A DNA stretch of 64,000 nucleotides from Tubiluchus corallicola (GCA_030141605.1 JAQGDQ010000174.1:374001-438000), one strand, 5' to 3'; shown: positions 45,156-58,997, counted from the first letter of the stretch. Numbers and translations are program-made. The notes: generated by a model from the letters alone, not told the origin.

Positions 45156-47011
45156 CTTGGCCACTTGGTATGGCATGACATCTATAGGCTGCTAACAGAA
45201 ATGTTTTTCTTCATCAAATTTTCGTTAAAATTATTTAAGAGTGTTATAAAGTTTTTTTATATTATCACTGTTAATTTGCTTAGCATCTTCTATAATAAAA
45301 ATATTTTTTCGTTTTCGAAACAATACTAAAACTTATGAAATGCATTAATTTACTGACGAACACATGAGCATCCTTTTCAGGCGAGATTAGGTGCTTGTTC
45401 GTTTGGTTTTTCAATTTTTGTATAATAATTATATGTTTTTTTTAGATAAGTCCATTATTTCTTGTTTAAAACTTTCAAAGTACCTTCCCAAGCATACATG
45501 AACTATCAGTTTACTAGGGTTGTTAAATTAATGGCATCTTTAACAGTAAAGTTTTACAAATCCATATCCAATGTTCAATTCAACTCAAAACAATTTTTTG
45601 ATGTAATGTATAACGTAATCACATTAATTTTGAACTACAATATATAATCAGTAAAATAAAAAAGCTAAGGCTAGAGGTAGAGTCATGGATCACATGTCAT
45701 ACGTTTTCTTCTGGCATTTACAGATTTGGTGTGTGTGCGGTACTAGAAATTTGTGATTTCACTTATGTTCTAAATTTCTTCTGAATTCATTTATTGACTT
45801 ATATGCTATACTTTTGCTACATAAAACTAGGTGAAGTAAGCGATTTTTTTACTACCGCGTGCTACCGTACAACTGTACTAATATTGGAGTTATCAATTGT
45901 TTACAGATATGTTTAAAAATTGACAGTTTGACAACTATTCAAATGTACTGGCATTCGTGTTGCCATCATTTAAACTGCTATTTTATTTATAGTAAATGCT
46001 TTTGCACTACACACAGACCTCTCAGCCCTAGGGAAAAAGCATATCCCAATATGAGCTAAGTGGTCTGTACCGAACTTTTTAGAATTAAGGCATTCTGTCA
46101 CAATTCAGGCTCCAGTGAATTTCAGAGGCATATGCTGAACTTCCATGCATGGCATTGAGCTTGTGCAAAAATAGCCAGAAATAAGCTTAACTGACGTATC
46201 TATAATTTTGATCTAGTTTTGTTCTCTGCAAGCTAGTAGTGAACCCAGTAGTCAGTGGCAGGACACTTCCTATTTTCCTCAGAGCAAGGGCCCAAGTGGC
46301 AATAGCTACATATAAAATCATCCTTACATTACATTTCCTCTTTGCTTACCTCTAACTGAGTCAAATCAAATATTTATGAACATGTTTAACACATTTATAA
46401 ACCTACTAAGCTCTTATTATTTAATATCACGATATCAAAATTCACAACTTCTTTTTCAAATCCTTGCTTTATTTAGATGGCTATTAAACCTCAACTTTCT
46501 TTATATAAGTACGTACATTATTTAACCCAATCTTTGTTAAAGGGAATTGAAGGCACAAAAAAATTTTTTAGGCAGTTATTTCGTACTTTTAGGATTAATA
46601 AATGTTTGAAATGTTGACTGGTTGTTGCTGGCCTAGCAAACCTTGTTAGATACTTAGTACCTTGGCTACTAAGTACTACAGTACTATCAAGTTTAGCCAC
46701 CATATTGGCATTTGTCAGAGGTTCTTTTTGCTACCTTTGCCACAAACTGGCCTAGGCAGTATTGCAGATGAAACGGTCCAGAAGCAGTTTTCTCGATGGT
46801 CAGTTGGTCCGTTATCCAGTTATTGACCAGCACACACTTTGGCCACTCAGTTATTACCCCATTCGTTCTTAATGCACATCTAATGAAATGCAGTCAAGCT
46901 GTTCTTCTACAGTTTCCTTATTGTTAATGCCTAGGGCTAGTCATCCTTAATGTACTTTTGCATTTATTAGTCCATCTACTATATGATCATTTTATGTTTT
47001 TGTTCTAAAGA
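45156..47011. other. Spacer upstream of RPL35A
   Basis: No gene seen. The RPL35A promoter should lie at the right end; no TATA box or clear pyrimidine-tract start was recognised. Confidence 0.45.
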
Positions 47012-50000
47012 ATGGCTGATGCTGAGAAAGCTGCAGTAGTGCGAGATCCTCGCGCAAAAAAGCCCGGGCGGTAAGTAAGTAATTATGAATGTGAAGCACA
47101 TTTTGATATTTTATATTTCTTGTCAACTTTATTCATTGCTGAGCCAGATGCAAAAACAAAATTATTTAAAAAATTAAACAGTCGCGAGAAAATGACAGAA
47201 ACAATATTCTGTTTAAAGTACAGTTGATACTTGATAGACTTCTGTGATGACTGGTTTAAAACTTAAAGCTGTTTTGCTTTTGAAGATATAGATACGGAAA
47301 TATATGTTTGGAATGTAAGATTCTTACTGGGAAACCTGTTACGAAATATTCAGTTAGATGAAATCTAAAGCACTTTTTGTGCCAACTGTAAAACCCCAGA
47401 GAGAATGAAAGAGAGAGTTGTGTGGTCTTTAGAAACCCCAAACTTTAGAAAAATACTGCTCCATAAAATATTCATATTCGGGAAAATGTTTAATGATATT
47501 AATCGCCAAGTTAAAACATTATTATGCAAAGAAGCTTTTTTTAGTTTAGCATAATCACTGTTTTGCTTTAACAAGCAAAATTTGTCAAGTAGATTTTTAG
47601 TGACTGTTTTTGTTTTTATATGTAATTATAGTGCAATATGTTTTGCAATGCTTTTCAGTATTTTGTGCAATAAATTGCAAGTTTTAATGATATTATAATT
47701 TTAATTAACATGAGAGAGCTTTGTCATTTGTCTTTTCTATGCAGGTCTAATTTCGATTTAACTGAATAACTGATCTTAAAAAGCATTATGATTTACACTA
47801 TGGTGAACTAAATCGACAATGCAAGCTGCAGTACAGTTCTGAAAACTGTAGTAGACAGTTCATGAAAACTTGCGATATCATAGCAGCTGACCATAATCAT
47901 GCTTTTATTAATGCAGTTAGTTGTTTTTGAAATCTTATATAATGACGTATGAGAACTTAACCCCATTTCATTTGTTCTTTGTACATTGTAAACTAAAACG
48001 TCCTGTCTCTTTGAGTTACCATTCATTAGTGACTTGTTTTTGCATGTGCCACGGAACATAACAAACATTATCATTTCTAAGAATTTCTAGTGGCTATGCT
48101 GTTCCTTTTGTTCCAATAGAGGATGTGCCAGGGTTAGTGTCAATTTGTGAAATTTACATACAGCAACAGCAAGAACTAATCTTATTTAATTTATTTCACT
48201 AAATACAAAAAATTATATGACTGCTTGGTGGGGCAGGTTAGTTTAGATTAAAAGATTATTACAGCTTGTTGTAAAGTGAACTTTTATCTCTAGGCTATAT
48301 TGTAAAGGAATATTTACTGGCTACAAGCGTGCATTGAGAAACCAGAGGGAAAACACTGCATTAGTAAAAATTGAAGGATGCATAACCCGAAAGGACACTG
48401 ATTTCTACCTAGGTAAACGATGCGCTTACGTGTACAAGGCAAAAAAGTAAGTATTGCCTCATGTTTCTATAGATTAGAAGATCACAATCTCGGTTTCTTA
48501 TTAGCCAATTCATTCTTTTTTTACTGCCGGTCTAAGTCTTTTACTTCCGAGAGTGATGTGTAATAATATTCAACATGAAATGCTCATCTTTATTATTTGG
48601 ATAGTTTTACATCAGGGGTGTGCAAATTGCGGCCCGCGGGCCACTTGCGGCCCGCCGAGAGAATTTGTGCAGCCCGCGAAGAGGTTTGTCTACCTAATGA
48701 AAGTGCGGCCCGGGCGATTTATTGAGTGTATCCAGCTGAAGTCTGTACCACAATCCCAAAGATAGTGCGGGTAGTTTTTTCTACTAGATCGGATGCCATT
48801 AACCCTTACAAGACGGTTGTAGCTTAATGTTACTTTACTACACAGACTGTGTGATACACATTACTAATATGCATTGTAATGAAATTACCACTATCTGTCC
48901 TGAAAGTAGAAATATATGGTTTGTAATATAAATTTTAATAACTTCTAAAATAGTTTCTTGAGTGTACTAGTGATGATGTACGCAGGTCGGATGCAAAAAA
49001 ATCGTTATTAGGCCTTTCTCTACTTGATCAAACTGCCTGTGGCCCGCAGCAATTGCGGGAAAGTTTTTAGTGGCCCGGCTAGTCAGATAGTTTGCACACC
49101 CCTGTTGTACATTGTCATAATCACGTCATTCTGAGTTTTAAATTGACGCTGTTCAATTTGACAACTTTATTGTTTTTGGCACTACCAGTAATGTCGATCC
49201 AAAGATATTGCTGAAGCAATTTGTGTAACTTTTTTGCAAGTAAGGAAATCATATCTGACAATGAAGTCAGTGATTAGCGTGTTCATATCCAATATCTGGT
49301 TCACTTGTATTTTTTGGTATTACAGCCTGTTGTTTTGCTGTAGTTAAACAGAACAGGAAGTTAATTAAAAAATAATACTTGTTTGTGTTAGCATTTTTGA
49401 GCAGAACTGCAGTTTGAGGTACGTTTTTCATTTTCAGTAAAACACCAACGCCTGGCCGTGATAAGCCAAACAGAATACGAGTAATATGGGGTAAAGTGAT
49501 GCGGCCACATGGTAACAGTGGTGTTGTAAGAGCAAAATTTCGTAGAAATCTCCCGGCCACAGCTATGGGAAAACGAATTAGAGTGGTAAAGTCTTTTTCT
49601 AATTTTTGCAATTAAGTTTTGTACTTGTTGCTGTTGCGGTAACACAGATAGTTCTTAATTACAAGAACTGGAGTGATTAATAAGGAAGCTTACGTTTCCA
49701 GTGTTTTACAATTTACTCTGTCCGCTAGACGCTTTTCAACTCCAAAGGTATTTTTCAAATTTGAGTTGAAATTTGGTAAGATGATTTGATGGGTCTGTGG
49801 TTATAAACAAAAAAATTGTACCAATTCCTTCGCGTTAATTAGAGCTTTTTGTTAATTTGTTTTTTAGTCGAAATTGACTTCAAATAAGCAGTATGTCACA
49901 AGACTGCCTTTCATATCATAATTGCGTAAACAGATGTGCCCAAAGTGAATTAGGGCACAAACTCTGGTTTTCTCCTATCTGGGCAATTGTACTGGCCACT

Positions 50001-50550
50001 ATGCCACAGAGGCACGCTATTTCTCGGACCTAGAAATTTACTCTACAAGCTACTAGACGTTTTACATACGTGTTTAAAACCCGGTTAGATGACTACATAT
50101 AAAAATTTATAGATATATCTATAGATACTTAGAAATGCATATGTACAATTCTACATTCATTGATTATATACACTTTCAAAATGCATTTAATTAGCTGAAT
50201 CATATCACTTGGAAATACTAGTGAAATTAGTGAAATATGAAATTTTGCTAAAAATTTAGTCAATTAAAATTAATTCTTAAGATAAAAAACCTTTATTTTT
50301 CCTTTGTAAACTTTAAAACGTGTGACCCATCTTATATTTTAGCAATAATGAAAGGATGGTTGTAATAAGTAATCTGTAAATGTAAAAGTCTCATTTTAAC
50401 ATTGAGTAGCTTGTGAACAAATTTTTTTATTTCCTAATAATCTGATTTTTTAGTAAATTGTCTCATAAATTGTTGGCATATTATGTACTGTGGACTTTCA
50501 TTAGTTTTTTTTATATTTTATTTCAGATGCTGTATCCATCAAGAATATAA
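47012..50550 (+). CDS. RPL35A: 60S ribosomal protein L35a (eL33)
   Basis: A large-subunit ribosomal protein. Four coding exons (47012-47070, 48294-48446, 49438-49585, 50527-50550) join in phase to give 127 residues. Diagnostic stretches: [63 protein letters not shown] and the C-terminus MLYPSRI. The body aligns residue for residue with the vertebrate 110-residue protein. An extra ~20-residue Lys/Ala/Pro-rich N-terminus ([19 protein letters not shown]) precedes the usual GRL start, as in some invertebrates. The last exon encodes only MLYPSRI and the stop, and poly(A)-signal-like AATAAA follows at 50575. Intron 2 contains a full hAT MITE and intron 3 a tRNA-like module. No convincing intronic snoRNA was found, though these genes often host them. 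Confidence 0.96.
48605..49112. mobile_element. hAT-type MITE in RPL35A intron 2
   Basis: The body runs 48613-49104 with perfect inverted ends CAGGGGTGTGCAAA and TTTGCACACCCCTG. The 8-bp target duplications TTTTACAT and TTGTACAT differ at one base. Both ends carry GCGGCCCG/GGCCCG wording. No transposase. It is related by its terminus to the element at 5480-5777. Confidence 0.9.
49953..50010 (-). repeat. tRNA-like (SINE) module in RPL35A intron 3
   Basis: On the minus strand, TGGCATAGTGG (A-box-like, 49996-50006) is followed by AGAGTTTGTGCCC (B-box-like, 49953-49965). The B box is degenerate, so this is weaker than the modules at 21903 and 22389. Confidence 0.35.
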
Positions 50551-52680
50551 TGTAAAGCATTGTGTATGATAAGAATAAATTTGGGTTATTTAGAACGTTT
50601 CTGTCAAGCCGCTTAGTGTGAGTTATGAAGACACAGAAATTTGATTGCATCATCTTACATGCTATTTACATTGTTAACAAACCAACAACCAAACTGTCTT
50701 GTATCGTTGTTAGATAGAGTACAGTCTATATGACCGGACTGTGTCCATCTGAAATAAAAAGGGCTGTTCTCAGCAGGGTTTGAGTGAAGTCATTAGCAAT
50801 TAATTTTGTTTTACAATTGGGCAGACTGCAAATCAGTAGCAAGGTCTAGTCAGTATGGATGGTGATGGTGGCAGACTTCATCATCTTGCCTCTGTGATTT
50901 AGCTAGACAGAGAATGTTCAAATGCATGTGAACTAGACTTACCTGTGCAAATTAATAGTGGTTTTGTGCTTATTAGGAGTCCTTTATGGTAATGGGATGA
51001 AGACTAAATTAACGGATGTTTAACTGTTACATGAAATTTAAAGCACAAAAAACCCTCCACTTACATAAAGCTTAAAAAATTCGTCTTGAAATTTTATACC
51101 ACTTTCAATACTGCTTTTTGCATAGAGGGCTTGCGTCAGCAGTAATGCTGTATTAGACATAAATTTAAACTCCTGCAATGACTGTTAGACAGCCATTTTG
51201 ACGATAAGTCATTTGAAACAAGTTTAGATAACACTGAGTAAAGTTTGAAAAAATAATCAGAGTATTTGCAACGCATGCGTTACTAATGCAAGTAAAATTT
51301 TAAATTACTGTATCTTGTCAATAAGATTAAAAATACGTTTCTTGGTTAGTGAGTGCTGCACCCTAGAGGTGAGTCAATGATATTTTATCAATGGGTGAAA
51401 ACATTTAAATAATTAATAATTTTCTTTTCTAGTTACATAAATCTTTCAGCAGGGTAAGCAAAATGCTAAGTAATGTAACTTTGCATGGAAAGTCTTTTGG
51501 GACATAGCTTTACATTTGCTTTTCTTCCCCTCATTTACATACTTTTATATGACATATAATGGCACGGTCGGAACAGTGTTGCAGGAGATTTAAAATAAAA
51601 ACAAAAAATCCTTTCGACGCAAGTATATTTACGCATAAAATTGCTATAAGCTAACAGTTTTTTAAGTTGATTTTCTGAAACCTACTTCAGGTACCCTTTT
51701 CTTGTCCTTGAACATTTATGTTATAGAATTAGGCCAATATTTTAGCTAAAACAAGTTTGTTCAACAAAATTTGAACTAACTTTCAAAGTTAAACGAATTT
51801 AAAGTTAGTTAGTGATATCAGTAACTAGGTAATGGAATAAGTATGAGGATCAAGTAAATTATATGAGTCTGTACTTGCAGAGGCAGGAGAGAGACATCAG
51901 ACCATTTAATTTTACTGAACTTTAAACATTAGCAAGCCATGCTTAAATTTTTCTATTTGAGTCACAATAGAGGGCGACACAAGCTGTGCTAAAATAAATA
52001 AAAGCAACATGAGTAGATTCTTGTCTTCTACCTACACTACATTTCAATTATTTTAGTTAAGTAGTTCAGGTGATCTGTGCATTTACTATCTCAGTACCCT
52101 GAAAGCATTTTATTCATTTTGCCCTGAAACCAAACTATAATCAAGACTCCGGTATTCTTACTGAGTGAACAAGAATGTTTTAAAAGCTTTTTCAGTTTTT
52201 GTTCACACGAGTCTACTACGAAACTGTTGTACAGTCGCATTCCAGTAACATCAGAATGTCTTATCACAAATAAAATGGCATCTATAGTGAAACAGTAAAT
52301 ATCTGCAATGTTGCACAATATTATTGCACAAGTTTTATTTTACTTTTTTTAAGTAAAACATTTTGTCAATAAAGAAAAGAAACTACATCTTTCAACATCT
52401 AAAACTTTTCATGTAATTGGAAGTTGAGTTGTTGGAATTTATACAATGTTAGTACCGTTTAGCACGTGCATTAATAATTGCGTTCATTCAAGTGCAATTA
52501 CATTTTACAGTTATTTCTATAAAGGTATAATAGTGTTAATTTTACCAATGATGTGATAATTTCACTCCAGAAAAACATGTAAATGCGATAATTTTAACAA
52601 TTTCTAAATAGAATAATTGCTGTAAAAATTTGTAATGCAGTATTAACTACTAGTCTAGACTGAATGGCGATTTACTCTTC
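50551..52680. other. Intergenic between convergent RPL35A and TMEM272-like genes
   Basis: AT-rich, contains the 3' UTRs of both genes. No further gene or element recognised. Confidence 0.5.
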
Positions 52681-55435
52681 CTAAGTTACACAAGCACAGC
52701 AGCAAGCAAGCAGCGCACCCATAAACGTGATGAGTTGATAAGAGAGAGTAAACAGATAAACTGTTCGGTTGCACCAGTTTTTATCTACCATGTTTCTTGG
52801 CTCGTAAGACACACCAACGATGCGAATTAGCCAGTAGCATCCTGAAAAAATCCAAGCGTGATTTGATAATAAGGTTATATAATAGTTTTTACACTGGAAA
52901 CTGTAGACAAATTCAAAAATAGCATCAAAATCGGACATTATCAACTGTTAAACTGCAGAAACATTAGATAATTATAATAGAATAGCAAAATTTCTATCAC
53001 GATCTGAGTGACAAAGCTAAATAATGAGTGAATGGATAAATTAGTAAACATAGGATGTACGTTCTGGCATGATAACCAATCCCAGGAAATATGGAGGAAA
53101 GTTCTGGCATGATGGCATGGACATTCGAAAGAAACCAAATAATAGTGTGTAAAACAGCTACAGAAATATTATTACAAAGAATTAATTTGTTAGCCGGTGG
53201 ATGAATGCTTGTCCAGGGAAGCTCATTACGCATTTTCTCGTATTGTAACATGTACTTCGGGGAATCAAGTCGGCTTTCAAAAATTTAGGTTTTGTATTTT
53301 GCTGGATTTAACCAACTACAGAAATGAGCTATTGGGTGCATACATTTATTGAAAAAATGTGGAAATCTGAGATAATAATATTAATTAATAACAGAGTGAT
53401 AACAGTTTGTTTATTATGAAGCACTTATTGAGTCATATTGTATTGAAGCAGTATTTTAGTACCTACCTGCAATAAACCATATGATCAGAAACCAGAAGAC
53501 GAGTGAACTAATAATGCGGAGTGCCTTTGGACTTTGTTTTTCCCGTACAGCAACGAATAGTAGTTGTGCACTTTCAATCACTCCAAATATTCCACCAACA
53601 ATTAGATACACAGGAATAAGCCTTTCAGCTGGGCATTCATTTCTGTGAACTGTCCCTGCATTAAAAATAACATTTTGTTGAGATATGAGCATTGTCATGA
53701 TTTGTTTTTTTAATAAAATGCTTGTTCGTGAAATGCCATAGCAAAGCGTTGCGTTAATGTTAATATATTACGTAAAATGGCCTTATTAGACGTATTAATA
53801 ACAACAAATAACACATTCGCCGGATAATTTTACTAAAATAATTTTCATGTATTCCAGACATTATTTTTCTAACAGTCATCTGCTTACCTATACAAACCAT
53901 CACGATCCCCAGGACTAGGGTAAATACAAACCAACATGTGAGGCATTCTGCAAAAAAGTCACAGCATTTAATTCAGTTCATTAACTTTGCTTTTTATAAG
54001 TAATTGTGTCAAATTTGTCGCCTATACAGTCTTTGTTAAAAGTTGGTAAATGGAGCTCTCTCACTTATTCCCTGGTGACAGTGCAACCTTTTATTAGTGA
54101 TCATATGGGTGCTTAGTGCAAGGTTTTCCACGAGGGCTGTTTAGCTATTAAGCAAATAAGGCTGTAGCTTTGGGCCCTTGAGGCCGATGACCAATTAAAA
54201 AAAGATAATGATTTATTAAATAGGATAATAAAACTATTTAAACTGAATATGTTGAAAATAAGGGACATTTATTTTTCTTCATTTGCATAGCCATTAAGTA
54301 CGTGAGCAATTGAGCCTATATAGTATACATAATATTTCATTTTTCATAGATTATTTGTGTACATAGGCCATTTAATCACAAGAATTTGACAGTTGCAAGA
54401 GTATGACGTCTCTGGCCATCCATTTAATATCAAGTGTCCGGTCGATTTCAAGGACTTACCTACCTTGCGTTATAATGGCGTTATCATATGCACCATCACG
54501 TACTAACTCCATATATAGATATCGATATCACGCCGATGTACCTCTTTGTACATTTTATTCTTCCTCTTCCCAAAGACAGGCAAATATCCAAATGTGTGAG
54601 TCTAGTGAAAAATGGAATATTTTGTGTGTGTGTGTGTGCGTGCGTGCGTGCGTGTGTGTGTGTGTGTGTGAGTGTATGTATGTATGTATTGGTAGGCAGG
54701 TATGTGTATTTATGTATGCATGTACATTTGTGTATGTACGCAATTTATTGACAAAAATATTTTCATTTACAACAAAAGGGTATACACTTCAAATTTCTGT
54801 TTTCTAGAATACACTTGAACAAAAATATAGTTCTTTATAATGTTCAGTTTAAATAATGTTGCTAAACAGCACTATCTCTGTTTAACTGGTCATCGATTTC
54901 AGGAATCCGAGAGCCTATTAAAATTTAGGGCCCGAGGTTACCTTATTAGTCTAGTATTAACCCGCCCTGGGACTTGGGCACTGTGTATGCTCATTTTTAT
55001 ACGTTTTCTGAGCGGACTGATAGAAATAAAAGCTTACTAAATGATTATGAACTGTTGGTCTGAAATTCACCAAAACGTGACTTGGGATTTTCAAAGAACA
55101 GGGTCTTCAATTTCTGTCCTGGCAGAAAGTTAATTGCATGCGCTTTTTTAAAAGCTCAGTGAAAGTAGATATTATGAAACCCTCTAGCTCAAATAAAACA
55201 TATGGTGTTATATAAAAATAAGGAGAGTACCTACATCTAGAGTTAACGAAGAAGTTCTAACAGTAAACTTCAAACTAAAATCTGTCATTGCAATCGCGCG
55301 GCAAAGTATCTTTCATTACTGGTGTTTATGCGATTAGATTTGGCAAACACTTTAGATCGGTTGAATATCTTAGATATAATTTAATGCACGTAAAACAATT
55401 TGAGACTAAAGTAACTTACTTTTAGCCGCACTCAT
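52681..55435 (-). CDS. TMEM272-like four-pass membrane protein
   Basis: Four coding exons (55420-55435, 53888-53947, 53467-53655, 52681-52841) join in phase into 141 residues. The first exon is only 16 nt (ATG plus four codons and one base), so the start rests on the phase match. Four hydrophobic segments lie at about 10-26, 39-61, 74-98 and 114-138. Family wording seen: NECPAERLIPVYLIVGG in the loop and second helix, FWFLIIWFIAG in the third, and the late WCNRTVYLF...CCCACV, matching the YC.KTLYLF...C pattern of TMEM272 and its invertebrate relatives. The molecular function of this family is not established. Neighbours give no functional clue. Confidence 0.82.
54621..54690. repeat. (TG)n/(CGTG)n microsatellite
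   Basis: About 70 bp of TG with a central CGTG block, then TATG units, in intron 1 of the TMEM272-like gene. The cysteine/valine-rich open frames across it are artefacts. Confidence 0.95.
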
Positions 55436-55997
55436 TTTGAATGCTTCTAACAGCCCAAACCAAGTTTGATTTAGAGCGATACTGGTGCTTACTGGTGTTT
55501 TGCCGAATCCAGAAAGCACCAGCTAGTGCGCTGATGCACTGAAGTAACTAAGACAAACACATTCTATATAGTCTGTGATGTCACTTAGTGATAGCCATGC
55601 AGTTAACAATACATGTTAGATTCTAAACTGAAGGATGGTAAGTTCTTAGTGCTGAAAACAAAACATCATTATTCGACCATGTAGGCCTGTTTCCAGTGTT
55701 ACTAGAAGCTACTATCGCTTATAGGCTGTCCTCTACAAAGAATACACACAACTTGTATACTACGAAGAAACACTCTATTAGATTTTTTCAAGGTTTTCGA
55801 TATTTCGAGTTCTTCACACATACTTTCAGTGCATACAAACGCTAAAAATGTTTCAACTTACGTTTTTAACTGTGCGCTGATTCGATTTGATTTATTTTTT
55901 ATTCCAAACATAAAGTTTATATTCAAAATACAGTTACAACAACAATAAACAACAATTAAATAACATACACACACAAATAACTTACAAGGTTACCCTA

Positions 55998-56531
55998 CTA
56001 TATAATATTTACAATTAAGACCCGAAGCATGGGCTCCGACTCATGGTAACTGATTAAATTAAACACTCGTGTATAGTAAGGTGCGCCAGTACTTTCGTAT
56101 AACGGACGTATGTACAACATCACTCTGTAATATTGCTCTACAAATAAATTGTTACTATTTAAAGTTCTATTTACAAGAGTGAACACACTTCTATGTATCA
56201 CGTCAAAATACAGCAAGTTCAGTTCAATTGACATAGACCTAGCGCTGTAGTCGTAAGGGTAGAGTGAACACACTTCTATGTAGCTAAACAACTTTCTCAT
56301 ACAAACATTGTATGCTACTTTAAGTTTTTTTTTCAAATTATAATGATAAAAGTATCTACATATTGCCATACAATAAAAATTACCACTAAAAGAGTTAAAG
56401 AGCTGTTTTTCCACATTTGCAGTACAAAATTTAAATTTTCTAATTAGTTTGTTAGCTCGGTAGTAAAAAAGAGATTTTTCTTTGTTTTTGTCTTCATCGT
56501 CCTTATTTTCTTTAGTACTAAATTTTCCCAT
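55998..56531 (-). mobile_element. LINE ORF2 C-terminal fragment (uninterrupted 177 codons)
   Basis: It encodes RANKLIRKFKFCTANVEKQLFNSF, then the SGNFYCMAICRYF..LKKKLKVAYNVCMRKLF pattern. That is the post-polymerase region (K.LF..YC..FY...LW.....L..L.VAYN...R.L) of CR1/jockey-type LINEs. There are no internal stops over 530 bp, so the copy may be fairly young. The polymerase core and endonuclease are missing and the N-terminal ~20 residues may be read-through flank. Confidence 0.72.
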
Positions 56532-57117
56532 TTTGCTCTGGAATCAGTACTGTTATACTCTCAACCAGACTGGCGCACCCCGAAATAGAAACCAATTAAT
56601 CAGTCAAAAACGTTTTGAGCTATTTTACCGTACCTATTTAGAAGAACCGTGCAATATAAACCATGTAAATTATATCTTACACTTTGAATTTCCTTTTTCC
56701 TCTGCCAAAATCGAAAACGTTAGAGAAGGTAAGACATGTTGCTGAACTTGCTTAATAATAAAATGTCAAATTTGGGTCTGAATCAATCCCGGCTTCAAAT
56801 TCTGTTTCTTTTTACTGTAAGCAATGTTCGGTGTTCGATAAGAGATGTCAGTCATATCATAACTATCATTACGTAAATGGATATGCCAAAACAGGTAGGA
56901 TGGTTCTCGGAATAAGACAGTTTTTACTGTGTGAGACCTATAAGCGGAAATTATTAACAAGAAACCTCGTTAACCTCCCACTCTATTATTTGCGGCATAC
57001 TAGTCAGCCTACGCGTTGCTTGTGACTTTGTTAGCATAGCAGATACCGTCACCACTCAGCTATACAAACCCATCAGACACGTGTAATCTGAAGTGATGTC
57101 GAGATATTTTCGCCACA

Positions 57118-57296
57118 AAACATTTGGACGCAAGGTCATTTGGACACTAGGTACTAGATACATAGATAATTTGGACACGAGGTAATTTTGACACAAGGTG
57201 TTTGGGATACATAGGCTATTTAGACACACAGGCCATTTGCACACACAGGCCATTTGCACACACAGGCCATTTGCACACATAGGTCATCTGGTCGTA
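57118..57296. repeat. Degenerate minisatellite, ~18-bp unit
   Basis: About nine units of the form GG(C/T)CATTTG(C/G)ACACA(C)A. They are most regular at 57228-57285, where ACACAGGCCATTTGCAC repeats three times, and drift towards the left (AGGTCATTTGGACAC...). Confidence 0.85.
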
Positions 57297-58958
57297 AATC
57301 AACTTGACACAAGAATTGGACGCAGTAACAGTATGGCAGTAAGCCATGGGCAGGTTTTTTCGTCTTTCAATGTTTTGAAATCCTCACTGGAGGCAGCCTC
57401 AGTGTCGAATTGCATTACTATATTTCGCCTTTTGGTTTAACCAGATGAGCAAGCATGTTAAAGAATAATTATTATTTCCATTCTACCAATAATAACTAGT
57501 CTAGCGACAAAAACTGTTGATAAGTCTGTATGTATATAAAAATTGAAAGATACCTGTCACACGGCTCCACATTTTTCTTCGTAAATTTTATTTTTAAGCA
57601 AATACTTAGCCAACTTAATACAGTTTTGTGTTGAATTTTTATACTATCATGGCTGTAGTTTTCAGGAACCAAAACCGTGTCATTTTTGTTAATTGTAATG
57701 AGAGTCCAATATGTTGGCATTAAGGTAGCATCTTCATTGTGCAGCCCCATTTTTGTCCATAGCTAGGAGTAGTTTTTTAAGCAAGAATCAAAAGCTACAT
57801 TGGTTACAATATGCAAGAATATCTTTCCATTATTTTATTGAAGGCATGAAAGCTAAAGGAACAACAACACATTTCAGGAAGCTGAATGCGTTACATTTTG
57901 ATATTCCCGTTTACTGATTTTAGCGTAAAAACTAGTTCTGAATTCACCCATCAGGGTACTTAGTATGACGTGTTTTTAATGGAATTGAAGCGTCAGTAAG
58001 ACTGATAGGGAGTGTCAATAGTTGCTTTTGACTTGCTACATTTAAAACTAAATAATCAATGCCCGTGTGCGAAATTAATTTGCTACCGTCTTTACAGCAT
58101 CTATACAGGAAGTAGGTGATCAATACATGATGCGTTAGACAAAAAATTTTCTCGATTCCAAATAGATGTTTTAATTTTAATTATCGTATCCATTCTCTAC
58201 ACGACCATTTTGTTTACTGTTAAAAACTTTTATTGCACTGCCGTCCTTGTCATCGCCGTCGTTGTCGCTGTCGTCATTATTGTGTGCTTTCTTACCAGCT
58301 ATTCGAGTTCAACTATGTTCAACTATGATAAAATGGAGAACCAATACCATGGTGTTAAGACTCTTAATTCAAAATGTCACAATTTTGGTATTTTAGGCAT
58401 TTTAGCCCACTGTGAGCATTGATTGTGGGTCTTTCGAACTTCTAACACATTATACCAGTAGTTTTGTAACTTTGGTAAAACTTCAAACGTTTCACCATTG
58501 ATTCTGCACAGGCTTTGACAATATAAATATGTAGTGAGAAGAGACGGCATACCAGTTAGTCGAGAGTGTTGCTTGTTGCAATAGTTAGCAGAATATATCG
58601 TCACGTAACTTTCACTCAAGATTTGCTCCAATCAAACCGGTGTAATTATCATTTAACAACCTCAAGAAGAAGCCATTAGGACCGCTATTATCACCGAAAT
58701 ACTCATAGATTAAGCGAGTGGCACTTGTTTAGGATGAACAATTTGTGGAACGTATAGAATGCAATTATTCTACCTGGTTGTAATTATCTACTGCCTAATT
58801 ATTAACCTAGACGCAATTTTTCTTTCTTTGTTCGATTAATTTGTTGAGGACGTTCATAAAATACAATTCACTATTTTTTTGACAAGTCTTTTATAAAAAA
58901 TATCAAGGTGTGCTACTTAATTTTCTTAGTTATAGGAGATGCATCATTTTGCATACAG

Positions 58959-58997
<39 letters not shown>

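Noticed and set aside
47071-50526. Intronic snoRNAs in RPL35A
   Set aside because: A C-box-like TGTGATGA occurs near 47243, but no properly spaced D box or terminal stem was found.
54403-54807. 134-codon Cys/Val-rich frame
   Set aside because: It runs through the TG/CGTG microsatellite in an intron of the TMEM272-like gene.
58210-58422. Valine/isoleucine-rich frame suggesting a membrane peptide
   Set aside because: Generated by a short GTC/GTT-rich simple sequence. The same applies to the frame at 62032-62229.
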